Origin: Poecilobothrus nobilitatus
Lineage: Eukaryota > Arthropoda > Insecta > Diptera > Dolichopodidae
Length of the DNA: 64,000 nt
Direction: 5' to 3'
Assembly (NCBI GenBank): GCA_947095535.1
Contig: OX352773.1
Location: 257,695,590-257,759,589 of the forward strand
The notes below the pieces were generated by a model, which had not been told where the DNA came from, ran no database searches, and saw nothing but the letters and a program-made list of their open reading frames with translations. Made by a program: the position numbers and the translations under genes. Of the stretch, positions 19,619 to 33,794 are shown in pieces. Numbering within the stretch: position 1 is the first letter of the stretch; each line of letters starts with the position of its first letter.

Positions 19619-20871
19619 ATTTTTTTTTTTAATTTTCTACTTATTTAAGCTACGACTTATTGCGTCAGTTTCTAATTTTTTTTTTTTGCATTAGATATAA
19701 ACTACTTTTTAAGTCTTTTAAGTGTTCTTCAACTACACCTTGAAGAAGACGATAGTATTTGTATTATTCCCTAACATAAATTGTAAATATTATATCATTT
19801 AACGTTTCTAAACTTAGTGTAAACAAAAACTTAGTGTTTAATTAAAAATAAAACTGTACAAAGGATTGTATAACATATTTAACTTTCTTTAAGTTTCCCT
19901 AGCATAAAAATAACTAAATAAAAATAAAAAACATTGGGACCCCAATGAAGCTTCATATAATAAAATTATATTCGCAATTATTTATCTGAAAAATTATATT
20001 TAAGTCCAAATAAATACGGAGTCTTCTGAATTAATAGTTTAAAAATACTACTCTTATTACAATAACTCTATAAATTTAATATCTGCCCTTTTTTAATAAT
20101 TTTTTTTCCTCACTACATTTTCGTAACAGCTTTATAATAATGGAAACGAAGCGCATAAATATCAGGAAATTAAATAGTTGATGGTGATAAAAAAAAAAAC
20201 AAAAACATAGAAATATAAATAATTTATACAAGAAATAAGAGAATGAACAAAATATTTTCTAGTGGTTTCTCTTATTATCCATTTTATAATAGTGGTTAGT
20301 GGTTAGGTCTTCGAGCTACAAATAAATGGATTTTTTTTGTTTTTTCTTTATTTTTTTCTTTTTTTGCTTCCGGAAGTAAAAGCAACTTTTTTAAAATCTA
20401 AAAAAAAAAAATCTACGCACTTAAGAAATTTTTTTTTTATAGCTTAACCAGAGACGGTATTGGAAAATGTAGGGAGCCGATAATGTTTTTATTGTTAATA
20501 AAAGCAATTAACAATTTGTGTAATTGATATACGTCAGTAAGGTATGTCAGTAAGATGCAAAATAATATATGTAATAACATAAAATAACGAACATTGCATA
20601 AATAGAAAATATGCCAAAAACATAATTTTGACCAAAGTATTTGTATATACTGCAAAATTATGTATTGCTATTTGCTACTGTTTTTGAATAAACACTTAAA
20701 TTTTTTATTTGATAACTAAATTAATTATTTTGTACATATTAACCCTTTATCTATAATATTTTCCTTTGAGGGAATTATATTTTTGGAGAAGGACCGTATG
20801 CTGAGAAAATTTGGATATAACTTATGTATCCTTAAAGAATTTTTTACTTCAATAATGCGTGAGACAGTGGC
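19619..20871. other. AT-rich desert
   Basis: No coding or structured feature recognised; the open frame at 20437-20655 lacks any family motif and has background composition. Confidence 0.45.
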
Positions 20872-20992
20872 TCGAATGCATAAAACTGAGCTTAAACTCA
20901 AACCTCACCTTTTCAAATAAAAATTACGCTTAAACTCATATTTTTGTTTAAAATATTGAGGTTTGAGTTCAAGCTCACTTTTATGCATTCGA
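20872..20992. mobile_element. 121-bp foldback MITE, copy B
   Basis: The arms TCGAATGCATAAAACTGAGC (20872) and CTCACTTTTATGCATTCGA (ending 20992) are inverted complements over about 50 bp, with a small centre. It is nearly the same length as copy A at 16503-16622, and the arms match it. The flanks GTGGC and CCC show no clear target duplication. Confidence 0.87.
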
Positions 20993-22446
20993 CCCAGTAT
21001 CTAATGGCGAATTAAATAGTTGAAAAACTGTGTAAGCAGATGATCAAAAAATATTAGCACTTTTACTAAGATTCGAATCTAAACTATCAGAATAAAAAGT
21101 GTTTGGTGCTATTTGTATCGGATCCATATCCGAGAAATTATTAAATGAAAAGCTTAAGAAAATAAATTGCTTAGATAATTTAGCAGCGTTGATATCCTTC
21201 AACCGTACCTGACTTATTAATTAGAATTCTTAGAAGCATATTTTGTGCGTTCTAGTTTCTTGAAATGTAAAATCCATGTTTCATTATTTTTTCTTTTTGA
21301 TTAAAGAAAAAAAAAAAACATGTCCAATGCACATTTTTGTTAAGTTAGATGGTTAAAACGTGTGGTTGATCTCAAAGTTAATTTTTATAAATTATTGTGA
21401 AAAAATGCATTTAAAGTTTTTTATATTATGAAATATTATTATTTCTTTACTATTATATAAAAAATTAATATGTTAAAAGTAAATATAACACTTTTTAAAA
21501 TTGCCTTTGATTGTAATGAATTTTAAAAGAGGCAACAAAAGAGAAATTAAATTAGGTTAACGTTATTTAGAAATTTAATTGTTTTTTTTTTTTTACAAAA
21601 TTATTTAAATCTTTAGATAAAAATTTTTGTTTATGCAAAATTAGTTAAACTGCAAGGAAATGTCAGTTTTTAAGCTTTTAAAATGGTTGATGAAAATGGT
21701 TAATCATTGTAAAGAAAATTATACCATTAATCGATTATAAAATTTAATTCTTATTTTTTTCCTGCATCCCCAAAACAATCTTATACAAAATTTGTGCTTT
21801 ATTATCAAGTTTACTTATATGTAGTTTTTATTGAAGTAATCAATTTTCCAAACTAAAACAAATCAATTAAAGATAATTAGTTTTAAAATCGACTTTCCAA
21901 ACTAACAATTAATTTCTAGCTCTCCGATTGATTAATTCATCTCTACTAAGTTTGTTAATTATTCTAATATTCTTTAAAGACAATGTGAATCCTTTTCCTA
22001 CAATGTTTTAAACTAAATTTAAACTAACACTTATCATTTTAAAATATATAAATTACTTCAACATCTCTAATCAATTTTTTTTAAATTTTTGCATTGCAAA
22101 TATGATACGCCTAGGCAGCAGTTCTTACCAAGTTTCTTTTAAAAAATTGCATTTGAAATATATTTTTTTTTTTTTTTGTGTTCCAAATATCTTATATTAA
22201 ACATTTATATGTTACATGTTTACATTTTTCAATAAATAATTAAATATAGAAATTAAATATTTGTAATTAATATGAATCCGATTTAAAAATGGCGACTAAA
22301 TTATAAAGCTTTATAAGAGCTTCTAATGACCGAGTAAATCCATAATAATAACTTCAGTTTGATTCTATTAATCTGTTCCAAACCTGTTGTAAAATAACTT
22401 AATTGTACGTTATTATACATCTTTCATATTACATTAAATTAAATAA
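20993..22446. other. AT-rich desert
   Basis: Nothing recognised. A few GC-richer words (21120-21215) do not form a frame. Confidence 0.4.
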
Positions 22447-22625
22447 ATGGTGAGTAAAAAAAGTAGAATCCTCAAGGTATTAGAAGACACATCACATGGC
22501 GCAGAACAATTCATCAAGAAATGGCGAAATGTAGCATCTCCTTGGATGACATTAATATATCAGCGCGAAATCGCGTGAGATGGAGGTGTCAAGTGGAAGT
22601 CCTATGCTCCCAAGGGGAGTAAGGA
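22447..22625 (+). other. Decayed coding-like island, unidentified
   Basis: The composition is visibly less A/T than the surroundings. From 22447 a frame reads MVSKKSRILKVLEDTSHGAE and on to a stop near 22577. A second frame downstream reads ISARNRVRWRCQVEVLCSQG. The RNRxRWRxxVEVLC pattern looks like the tail of a retroelement polyprotein, but I cannot place it. It is probably a relic of a transposed coding sequence with a frameshift. Confidence 0.25.
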
Positions 22626-24109
22626 AAAAACAAAAAAACTGAATAATAATTTAATAATTTATCATTCATTGATTCGTACATGCACATAATAAATATTTGA
22701 CATTTTAAAATGATTTTTAAATAATTTTCTATGAAAATTGATAAAAAAAATTAAGCTAAAAAAATTAACAAACTATTGACACAATATTTAATATTTTTTT
22801 TTTCTATTTTTTAAAAAAATTGTTTAATATACTTTTATATCATTTCTTTATGAAGTTTTCCACTGATTTTTTGATCTTTAATTGATTATATAAAATTAAA
22901 AAAACATTTATTTTTGTTAAATAATTAAATGACTAACTGAGGGTGACTATAAGGTTAGTTAGGGTTATGACTAAATTAAGGTGTTTTCATTAAATAATTC
23001 GAATTATACGCTTCCGAGTAATGTCAAAAAATATAAACACAATACTCAGAGTCCAGATAACTTTGATTTAATAAATGACCAACGAAGAAGTAAACAAAAA
23101 TTATTTAAATTATCACATTTTTATTTAAAAATTTACGTTTTTTTTTTTTACATTCACTTATAATAACTTAAATAAATTTTAAATACATTTTTTTATTATT
23201 GAAAATATCGACTTTTATTCTTTTTGAATTTGAATTTTATCAGATAATAATTTGCAATATATGCTGGAAAATTAAATAACGAGAATAGAGATTATGCTTT
23301 GACCACCTGTGATTGGAAAAAGAAAAACAATTTTAACGCTCTGAGTGCTTCGAGTTAAATAATGAAGAAAAATAATTTTTTTGATAGATCGTGCTTTAAT
23401 CCAATTTAGTTATGAAAACGCCCACAGTAGAAAATTGGAATTCTTCAAAATTCATGAATTGATTGAACTTTGGCAGCCACATATATTAGAAAACATTTAG
23501 ATTATATTTTAATAATGTCGATAATTATATCTTTTTTTTAACAATTTTTAAAACTATTCCTTCATTTGTACAGAAATAGAACCAACATTCTTTCAATTAA
23601 TATGTCACGTGCATATACTCACATTATTGATCGAACTGCACAACAGAAGCGCATTATTTGTCAAATGTCAAAACTTTGTATTTGTAGTGATACATCAAAA
23701 CGTTAAATGATACGGTTTCTTTCCCCGAAAAATTAAATATAAATTTAAATTTAACACACTGTAATCATTTTTGTATTGTATTATATATTAACAGAAATAA
23801 AAATATCCTTCAAATGTAATACGGCATATATTCTAACAATTTAGAAAAAAATTTCTAACAAATATAATAATAGTACCTACTAATTTTAAATTTTCCCTGA
23901 TAATTTTAATAAAATAAAATGTTTTAATAAGATGTTTTAGTATTATATTTAGTTCCCCTCCTCTTATATTTTTTTTTGTGTCAGTTTTCCTCTATTGTAT
24001 ACACTTTAATTTTTCCTTTGAACGTTATTGTCGTTGTATTCATCGGTTTTTATTTTTTTAGTTTTTATGGATATTTGCGTTCTAAATGACTTCTTAATTA
24101 AATGGAAAG
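22626..24109. other. AT-rich desert
   Basis: No feature recognised on either strand. Confidence 0.4.
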
Positions 24110-24850
24110 ACCATCATTTTGTTTTGAGCATATTTTTCCAAAAAAAAAATTTTAAAAACGTACGTATTAGTTTGACTCTGTCTGGCCATCCCTTTTAAAA
24201 AACTTCTATAGGATTAATTATGAAGTTTTAACTATGGATAGGTGTTCAAAAATTAATTCTGCAGAAGAACGTTGTTATTGCCTCTTAAGTTGGAAAAAGT
24301 CCCATACTTAAATATTTATTTTTCAAGTTCTGCTAAATATCAAAGTCAATCTAAAAATGTGATACTCTAAGTATTTTTTAATCAATATAAAAAAAATTCT
24401 ATAAGTTTTTGTAATTTAGTATAAAAATTTACCGTTATGTGAAACTGAAACTTTACTGCTAGTTAAAATCTTAAAATTTTAACCGAAAGGCTTTTGAATA
24501 AACTTTGCGGATAAACACAAGCTTTTTCAAAAGAAAAGGGTGTACTTCCCACTATTTGAGATATGTTACGTCATTAGCCCTTAAATAAGCTATCGGAAGG
24601 AGAAGAGAAAACCTATTAAGGTGGAAAACTTTCAGTTTCCGTATTTTTTAGACCCCTTGAAAGCATTTTCTAATAATTATATATTATGGTTCCCTAAAAA
24701 TTGAAAAAAAATTTCTTTTGACTACTCATAATGTTTACTCCAAATAATTTACAAATTTTTGGTGCAAAAGTAATCCAAATACAATAAACTGTTTTTATTG
24801 TCTTTTTGAAAACCTTTGCTTTTTTACACTACCTTGTTTTAGTTCATTTT
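24110..24850 (+). mobile_element. Very old DINE-like copy
   Basis: The order of head-side and interior words is kept: TTTGAGCATATTTTTCCAAA, a GTATTAGTTTGACTCTGTCT word in place of the GTCC run, TTTACCGTTATGTGAAACTG at 24429, and a final CTTTTTGAAAACCTTTG. Decay is heavy, so boundaries are approximate. It belongs with the copies at 42745 and 44330. Confidence 0.5.
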
Positions 24851-27800
24851 TCAACATATAACTGTAAAATAAGAGTTTCTAATTAAAAAAAAAAAACAAG
24901 GAAATAATAAAAAAAAAAATTAAATAAAATCTCGACGGAAAAACTGAAAATAATGAAAAGATAAAACTAAAATTTAAAAAAAAAAAAAATAATAATAAAA
25001 TAAAAACTATGAGTAGAAAAAAATTAAATAATAAAATAAAATGCTAATATAATGTTTAAATAGTATAAAGATAAAAATAGGGACAAAGATAAAAAATTAT
25101 AATTATGACAACTATACAGTAATAAAATCTGAACCTGGATGAAAACAATGTGAACTAATTTACTATTGTTTCAATGACAGAACAACTGAGATTAATTAAA
25201 AAAAATTTTATATTTCTTAAAAAGAAAAAATAATTTTTTAAAGTAGTTATAGACGAAATTAGATATAGATAAAAAAAAACAATAAATAGAATAAATAGTA
25301 CATAATATATAAAAATTTATAAAGTTTCTGTTTTTAAAACAAAAAAAATAAAACATTTTGTGAAAATTCATTTTTTTTATTACTTGCGTTTTCTTATTGC
25401 CAACAGCTACCATCCGGCCTTTTCAGAAAGTTTTGAAAGTTTAGTTCATATGCAATTTATTAGGTACTAAGTTAACAAGAGACAGAGTTTTGACAAATGA
25501 CAAAACACATTGAACAAATGATAAAATTAATTAAGTATACAATATAAGGATACATTTCAAATTGTTTTAAGTTTTCCTTCCAAAATAACTTTCGGCGGTT
25601 AAGTTTCATTTATATAGGAAAAATCGATACAATTTGAGATCAAACGAACTTTTCAATATTTTACATCATTCTACAGACTACAAAAGCCTAGAAACTATAT
25701 CTTCCCAGTATATTAAAAAAATGCAACTTAATATTCGAGCTCTTTAACACTAAGAACAGACGAACACTAAGAGACAGGCTTTACACTAACTAAGATGATT
25801 AATACCCGTAGTTTGCACGATTAAACTCGCATTACAATTTAATTCGTTTTCCTTTTCAATGATTACCCAATAAGAGATTGCCTTTTCTCTATCAGATTTT
25901 TAATTTTTAATCATCATTTACTTACTTCACTAATAGTAATTATGTAGTTTAGTCTTTATTTACTAGCAAACTAATCCAAAAAAAATTACGACTAAATTAG
26001 TTAGTGATAATTTTGTAAATAATGAATTACCTGATGCTTGTACTAAAAAATATGCCTGTTACATCATTTATAAAATTTTATTTTAAACATTTTTGGTTGT
26101 TCTCCAATATTCTTAAAAGGAAGCATTTTATGATACTTTTTATTTAAAAGTTTAGGCACAACTGACATCAGACATTCTAGACATTATCTACATTTCTTTA
26201 TTTCATTGATATTTTTCAGCATCATTGAAATTCTTAAGCATCACCTAGATTCTGAGATATCACCAATATTCTCAGTCATCACTGACTTTCTCTTATTTTA
26301 CATATGAACTCTTTAAACAATCTACTCCAGTCACTTTCAATCATATAAATATCATATGTAAACATCCTGCGTTTCTTTCTATATACTCAATTTCGACTGT
26401 AATAAGAATACCTTCATATACAATTGTGTAATACAGGCTAAAATGAAATTTTTCTAATTGGTACTAGTGATACCTTGCACAAACTTACAACAAAAATATA
26501 AAAACTCTATGCCAAACGTTTTTCCATTTTCATATTTTCTACCAGTTTTCTTTAAAATACATATACAAATATAATAGCAACTATATAAATACTCCTACTA
26601 ACACAAAAATGTTTGTATACAATTAAAAAATTTCAGAGCAAGGGCGAGAAAATAATAATAATACAATTATTTGAGTATTGTTATCCTTATTTTGTCTTGT
26701 TTTTCCGTATGTTTTTACATTTTTTTTTTAAATTGTTGTTAAAAAGACATTTTTAAAATGGAAATGGAAACACCATAATTACACAACAAACACAAACACA
26801 ACAAATTCAAATAAAATATATATATATATATATATATTTTGTTGTTAAAATATATATAAATGTGAACTGTCTGTTAATGAGTATTAATATTATTATTTTT
26901 GTTTTTTTCGCTTTCATTTTATAAAATTTTGAAAAAAAGAATTGTTATATTCTGATAGATAAGAAAAACAATAACAAAATAATAACGGAATTCCAGATAA
27001 GGATGCTGTCCATATTCACATTTTACATTAAATGTCACAATTTTCTTTAAAATAAAATCTTTAATGGTGTTTATAATAATTGGCTTCAATATAAAAAAAA
27101 AAAAAATAAAATTCAAAATAATAAAATTTCAATAGACTAAATGTATTCATTAAAATTTTAATTTTATATTTAAAATGAAAGTTTTTTAATTATAATATTA
27201 TTTTAATTAAAAATCTTTTTAAATTACTTATTTGCAACTATTTTTTTCGTATAATTAAAAAGAAAATATTTTAACCCTAATGAGACTTATAAAATTCATA
27301 TGGACATCAAAATGAACGCAAAACAAAAGTACAAAATGAATATGAATCTTAAATTTTTCAGAATAAATTGAGGTGGCGAAATTTCTTAACAATTTAAAGT
27401 CATTTGATAGTTAATTCTATTTAACTGTATCTTGGTGATTAGCTAATAAATAAAGTTGCCCAAAGAATAAAAATCCCTGTTTCCAAGAGTCCAGACTATA
27501 CTCCCGGGTAACCAAAGACTTAATGAAACTAATGATTCCAGAAATTAAAGTTAAGAATATAAATGATTTAGTGTATGACATAATGTTTCTAATAGGTTAA
27601 TGATATGTTCCTTATCATTAACCAGTACATTGATATTCCTTTATATTTAAGTATGCATTATTATAATTTAAATGAATAATCGTAAATCAGACAATAATAG
27701 AATGTCCTGCCAAATGATTAGAAGAGTAAAAGTTCTAGGGAAATAAAAATGGAATGTTATAATTCAATATTTTTAATAAAACGAATGGAATCTATACTTT

Positions 27801-28856
27801 GACGTAAATTGTTGATGATCCTTGAATATTTTTCAATCTGTACATAACAATTTGAAATAATTAAATATAAATCCTTTCTCAATTTAACTCCATAATAAAT
27901 GGAGTGTTTAAAAAGTGTTTTTTGTTTTTTTTTTTTGAAGTTTCTTGCTATTAACGTTTTAGGAATCTAAAATTTATCAAATTACACTTAATAATATTAT
28001 ACATGTTTTATGTATTTTCTTTCATTTTCTAAGTTTTTCAATCTTATCTTATTATTTCAATTTTATAATACTAATTATTATTATTTAATTATAAGTGATG
28101 TTCTTTTGAATTTCAAACTTCAAAAAATTTGATTTTTATTAGTTTGAATTACACTTTTTTTTTTTTTTTTTTGAAATTTTATAAGACAGCAAATTAAAAC
28201 TTTATTTAATTATTTTCGTTTTTCTTTTAAAAGTCGTTTATTGCCTTGGGAAATAGAAAATAGGAAAATTTCAAATCATTTAATATCAATTTAATATTAA
28301 TGAAAGTTACTGGTTCATTGCTGCTATTTATTATTCATAGGTGCCATATAGGTATCTTATATTATGAAAAAATACGATATACGATATACGATAGCATTAG
28401 AGCATATCGATATCTTGATATTATAAAATGATAGCCGATAAAAATGATAAACGTACCCTTTTTTTGTACTAAGTGATAATTTTGAGTTAAACATTTAGAA
28501 AATGAAAATGATTATCTGCTTACTCTGGATGTAATATAGTACAATTGAAACCAATAAATCTTTAAATAATGAAGGTAAAGGCGTATGAGCGATTCTCTAT
28601 TAAAACTTTTAGCAACTGATTAGAATTTAAAAAATTAAATCCATAATGCATAATAAAACAATAAACATTTCTAACTTTAATTTAGCTTTTCTTTCTTTAT
28701 GTTCTTTGTATTTGTATATTATCTTATTATAAATCTTACATAACTACATAGCTATACTTATATTCTTCTTTAAATTTTAAAATTTTCAAATTAAAATACT
28801 TATCGTCTCGTATCCGATAGAGTTTAAAAACTGATCGTATCCGATAGAGTTGTTGT
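24851..28856. other. AT-rich desert (4 kb)
   Basis: A/T sequence with an ATATAT tract at 26816-26837 and a TACGATATACGATA cluster at 28373-28393 that foreshadows the pentanucleotide array. No exon-like island was found, and open frames here have background composition. Confidence 0.45.
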
Positions 28857-29017
28857 GATACGATACAATATGATACGAAACGATGGATACGATACGATAC
28901 GATACGATACGATATGATACGATACGATACGATATGATATGATACGATACAATACGATACGATACTATACCATACGGTACGATAGGATACGATCGATTCG
29001 ATACAATACGATACGAC
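28857..29017 (+). repeat. Pentanucleotide microsatellite (GATAC)n
   Basis: About 30 imperfect units of GATAC/GATAT with a few GATGG and GATAG variants. It is preceded by two copies of CGTATCCGATAGAGTT (28809, 28836). Because five is not a multiple of three, every minus-strand frame reads as a periodic Ser-Tyr-Arg-Ile-Val peptide; these are not genes. Confidence 0.93.
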
Positions 29018-30908
29018 AACCAACTTTCATAATAGCATACAATATTTTTCATTCGACTTTTTGTAATTATAAGAGAAAATACCTTACCTTAAAACTAAAA
29101 TAACGAAATATTCTAAATTCGATATTTTACAACAAATCTTTCCTTATTTAAATTTACTCCAGAAACTTTGAAACTTTGATTGCAAATCGATTACAAAAAT
29201 TTTTCTTAAATTATGTGATTTATACTGGATCCATTTCAGATAAATTTTTAAATAGTAACTTATAATGAAAATATCAAACATATCACATCTTCAAAAACCT
29301 CTCATTTCTCTCTCTCATCCCTCATTTATTTTTGTCTGGTCCTCATTTTATTTTTTACGTAATGGATAGGACATTTTATTATACACTAGCATTTTCTTGC
29401 CAAGACTACTAAACCCTTTAAATAATATTAATGCAATTATACATTCAACCAGATTTTAGTAGGCCGCTTAAACTATAAAAAGTTTTTTGAGTTTTTGTTG
29501 GACTGCATAGGACTCTCTTACATAATTCCACACAGAATCAATTAATAAAAAAATGTACGGTTTTTTGTTAACCTACATACAAATAAATTAAAAAATTGCA
29601 AACAAGAAAAAAGAACAGGACTAAGTAGGCTTTAAAAATGAAAAGTTACATTTTTAAAAGCAAAAAAAATTTTATACAATAACAAAATAATAATTTAATA
29701 AAATTTTAATGATTTTTTTTTATTTTTTATATTAATAATTAAATTATTCATTTTCTGATCTCATATAATTTTTAATTAATTATATAATTTATTTTAATTT
29801 ATGAAATATGTTTTTAATATTTCAATAAAAACAATTTTTATTTTCATCAAATACTTATGAAAAATAAAAGGATCGAATGGAAAAAAAATACGAGTTAAAT
29901 TTTTTTTTTCTTTCTTTATTTTTGTTTTTTATCAATCAATCATCAATGTCAAAGCCTTTTATATCAAAATAAAAAAGGATATAAAATATTTATGGAGAAT
30001 TTTTTTATTTTTTAACTTTTTTTTTACCTAAAAAAAAAAATATAATCAAAAATAATTAATTAGTCTTGGACTATCATAGGATAAAAGTCATAAATCATAA
30101 AAGTCGTAATACCTATAAATATGCTATAATCTTACAATAAATTAAAAGTTAGCTTTTTTCGCTATTAGATTAACATATTTTCAATTTTTTTCACTGTAGA
30201 TCGGGTTTGACATTTATCCCTAAGGAATAAAAATTAAAAACGTTGTATATTTTAAATAAACATCAATATTTTTATTTTTCGTTCTGTTACAATTATATTT
30301 CAATTGACCAAAATTAGGTGGCCGAAGCGAATTAAGCAGAAATTCTCCTTTTACGAAACGAAAATTCTAATTTTACTAATTATTTTACTTTAGTTTTGTA
30401 AATTAAGCCTTTAAACTGTTTGATAGGATTACTGGGACTTCACATTTTTTTCATTTGTATCAATTTAGATTGTTTTTATGATTTTGTAGTTTTTTTTATA
30501 GAAGCTTATTGATCACCCTTTTTAAACCCATTAGTATTTATTTTATACGTTTTTTTTTGTTCTTAGTTTTTAAACATTGGAACATTTTTTGAGCATATTT
30601 TTTTTTTTATATTTATTTTTAAGCCTTTACTGTAACAATTAAAAATTTGCTAGTTTGAACTCATCAAAATTATTCTAACCATCGCAATTTTTTTAAGAAA
30701 AACGCAAAAAGCATTAAATATTCTTAGAATAGACCGGAAGAAGGGAAAAAAAAAATTTTATAAAAAGAAATAATCCTTTTCAGTTAATTTCATAACACGT
30801 TCTTTAAGATTTCATCATATACATTTTTAATTAAAAAATAAGGATAATCTTCAACCTTTCAATTAAAGTTTTTAATACCTATATTTCTTTGGATCTAAAC
30901 AGTTTTTG
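29018..30908. other. AT-rich desert
   Basis: No gene or element recognised; many A and T tracts. Confidence 0.45.
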
Positions 30909-31100
30909 TTTTTTTTGTAGTACATTCCTATACCACATAAATGTGACAAGGAAATTACACAGCCTTTCCTTTTCAGGCGTGACTGTAAATGTAGTAGGTG
31001 GAAATTATTCTTACAACGTGTGTAGGATACGAACCCACATTTCCCAGTGTTTACAACGTATTTCATACGCTCTTACCCACTACACTAGGCCACCGAAACG
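30909..31100 (-). mobile_element. tRNA-derived SINE, minus-strand copy
   Basis: On the minus strand the order is box A region (GGTGGCCTAGTGTAGTGGGT then AAGAG), box B (GGGTTCGTATCC), CACGTTGTAAG, TTACAGTCACGCCTGAAAAG, TTATGTGGTATAGGAATG and a short A tail. It is the same family as 7193-7371, with about the same length and more mutations in box B. Confidence 0.88.
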
Positions 31101-33190
31101 CTATCTAAACAGTTGAATATAAATTAAATGTATTAGTTTAAAATGTCAAAGCAATCAAAGTAAAATATTATTAAATTCAATTTTTAATAAAAATTAGTAA
31201 AAATTATTTAACAAAATAAAATTTAATTTATTGTTCTGAAACTTCAATTTACGTACACAAACTACTCAATTTTGAATAAAATTCTACATAAAAAAATCAC
31301 ATATCTATGAAAAATATTATGTATCATACATGTATGTATCTTAAGAGTAAATATTCGAACCAATGAAATATAATAAAAAATTGCGAAAAAAAACCAAAGC
31401 CTGTAGCAGTAAAACTAAAATAAGTAGATCATATTTGTCAATAAAACGATATTTCGAATATTTCGATAGTGAAAAACATTTTATAATTAAAAATATATTA
31501 AAAGCAGACCAACATCTAATTAGCAGATGAGCTGTTTTATTTATAAAAAGATTTTTCGACACAGGTAAATTAGATTACTGATGTAATGACTAAAAAAACT
31601 GAAAATTAATATTAAAAAGATATGGCATAAAAAGAAGAAATTTAAAAACAATTATACTTATTGTCTTGTTACATAAAAATTTCAAAACATATTCAAATAA
31701 CGCAAAAAAAAAAAAAAATGATTCCCAGATTATTTTATCAAAACGCAAATCTCTAGACATTTCAAAGTAAGGAAATATTTACTTTCACTTTTCGATAACA
31801 TCCTTTACACATAACAAAACGAACATTAACCGATCAAGAACACAAAATTTTTATTTTTTTTTTTTTCTTTTTTTTTTTAAGTCTATTTGGCCAAATATAA
31901 TTTATTACACGTTTCTGGTGGATCTCTTCAATTTTTTTTTTGTAAAGGATTAACTCAAGGATTTATTGGAAAACTTCAATATTTATAAAATAATTTCCCT
32001 TACATATATATATATACATACATTCATATACATGTAGTAAACCAATAGGAGATTAAATAAAACATGATGAAAAACAATATTTTTCTTTTCCTCTCTTTCG
32101 TACATGTCTATTCATTCATTCATTCATCCGAATATTCATTTATCCATCCATTATTTTCTGATATTTGGATACTTTAAATCAAAAAATGAAAAAAAAAAAA
32201 AAAAAAAAATTTAAGAATGAAAAAGAAAGAGATGTAAAATAACGATGTAAAATAAATGAAATAAAAACAAACGAAAAAAAAAAAATTAAATGTTTGGATA
32301 ATTGGATACGACATTACGTCAACAACAAATCGATTTGGATTTAATATTAATATATGTAAGGATATGGATTCATATAACCTATATATGTATAACATATATA
32401 ATTTATATTATATGAGATTTATTAAGGATAAAAAGTGTTTATTAAACCTTAAATCCATTGATACGAAATTATATTTATTTATTTATTTTCATTCCACTTC
32501 AATAACAGAAGATTTATAATCGTAAAATGTTCAAAAACAAAATCATGCCTTTTGTCAAAACAAAAAAAAAAAAAAAAACATTTTTCAATTTTATTTTAAT
32601 TATTATATGAATTTATTTTCTTTTCAAATTAATTTTTCTTTTGTATACTTTTACTCTAATTTCTACGCAGTAATTAAATTATTTAATCCTTTTTTTTATA
32701 TTTTGATACAAAAAAAAAAAAACAAAAAAATAAGGATATAAAAAAATAAACCTATACCTGGAAATAAACCAAAATTTAAGTGTTTTTAGTAAAATCAAAA
32801 AAGAAATAACTTTGAATAATTCTTAATGTTGGAAACGGTTCAAGGGTTCAAATCAAATTTTCTAACTAAATACATACATTTTCATAAATTTATACCGAAC
32901 CTGATAGTTACGATGACTTAAAGAATAACTTTAAGAAACCTTTAGTAACTCGTTTGTCAAATTTATCTGTAGGTTCACCTTTAAATAGACTCTAATTTTA
33001 TATAGTTCTACAAAATTTTTATTTCCTTCATACATAATCCTTTTTAGACACAATATTCAGCTTTAGAAAAGAAACTATTCATTAGATTTAGGGTGAACAT
33101 AATTCTACCATTGTATTCAGGTTTTATTATTGTCACTCTCATTAAACTAACTTTCCATTTTTTATTTCCAAATACATACTTTAAAATTTG
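31101..33190. other. AT-rich desert
   Basis: A/T sequence with an ATTCATTCATTCATTCATCC microsatellite (about 32112-32131) and long A tracts (32188-32210). No gene recognised. Confidence 0.45.
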
Positions 33191-33468
33191 GGGCTTCGGT
33201 AGGCTAGTGGGTAGGCGTGTGGCGTATTAACCGAAGGAGTGTGGGTTCGATCCCTGCACAGGTCGTAAGTGTTTTTTTCTTTACATACCCCCCTTACGAC
33301 CAAATATAATGTAAATATGTAGTATATAATATAAACAAAATAAATAATATTAGTATATAATTTAATAATAGTATAAAAAACCTATAATGGCCTTTAGTAG
33401 CCGATGGTTCAATAATATTGCATTACATTTATGTATGTAATATTAATATAAATAAATAAATAAATAAT
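33191..33468 (+). mobile_element. tRNA-derived SINE, second subfamily
   Basis: The tRNA-like head GGTAGGCTAGTGGGTAGGCG plus box B GGGTTCGATCCC is well kept. It is followed by GGTCGTAAG...CTTACGACC, an 8-bp stem also found after the head in the 56337 copy. The body differs from the 7193 family and ends in (AAAT)n rather than poly-A. It is therefore a related but distinct SINE sharing head and stem. Confidence 0.85.
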
Positions 33469-33794
33469 ACTTTAAAATTTTCTTGAATTAATTTAATTCA
33501 AAATTATATCGAGTATGTAATAATAAGCTTAGGGTTTCTATAAATGTTTATGAGGATTTGGGGGTGACAGTTGTCATTACCTTAAATGATAATAATTTAT
33601 TATTAAAATGCTTTTGGAAAACTATAACCCAAAAACAAATGAAAAAATCATAGGATTCAGTATCAAAAAAAATTGAGAATTTTAAAATGTTTGCTGTCGG
33701 GACACTGTCGGCTAAAGGGACATTTGAAAAAAAAATTGAAATAGAAAATACAGAGATTCAGCCAAGAAGAATAGGAGACTCCAAATCAAATACT

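Noticed and set aside
28736..29052. Two overlapping minus-strand frames rich in Ser-Tyr-Arg-Ile-Val
   Set aside because: They are translations of the GATAC pentanucleotide array; any frame gives the same periodic peptide.
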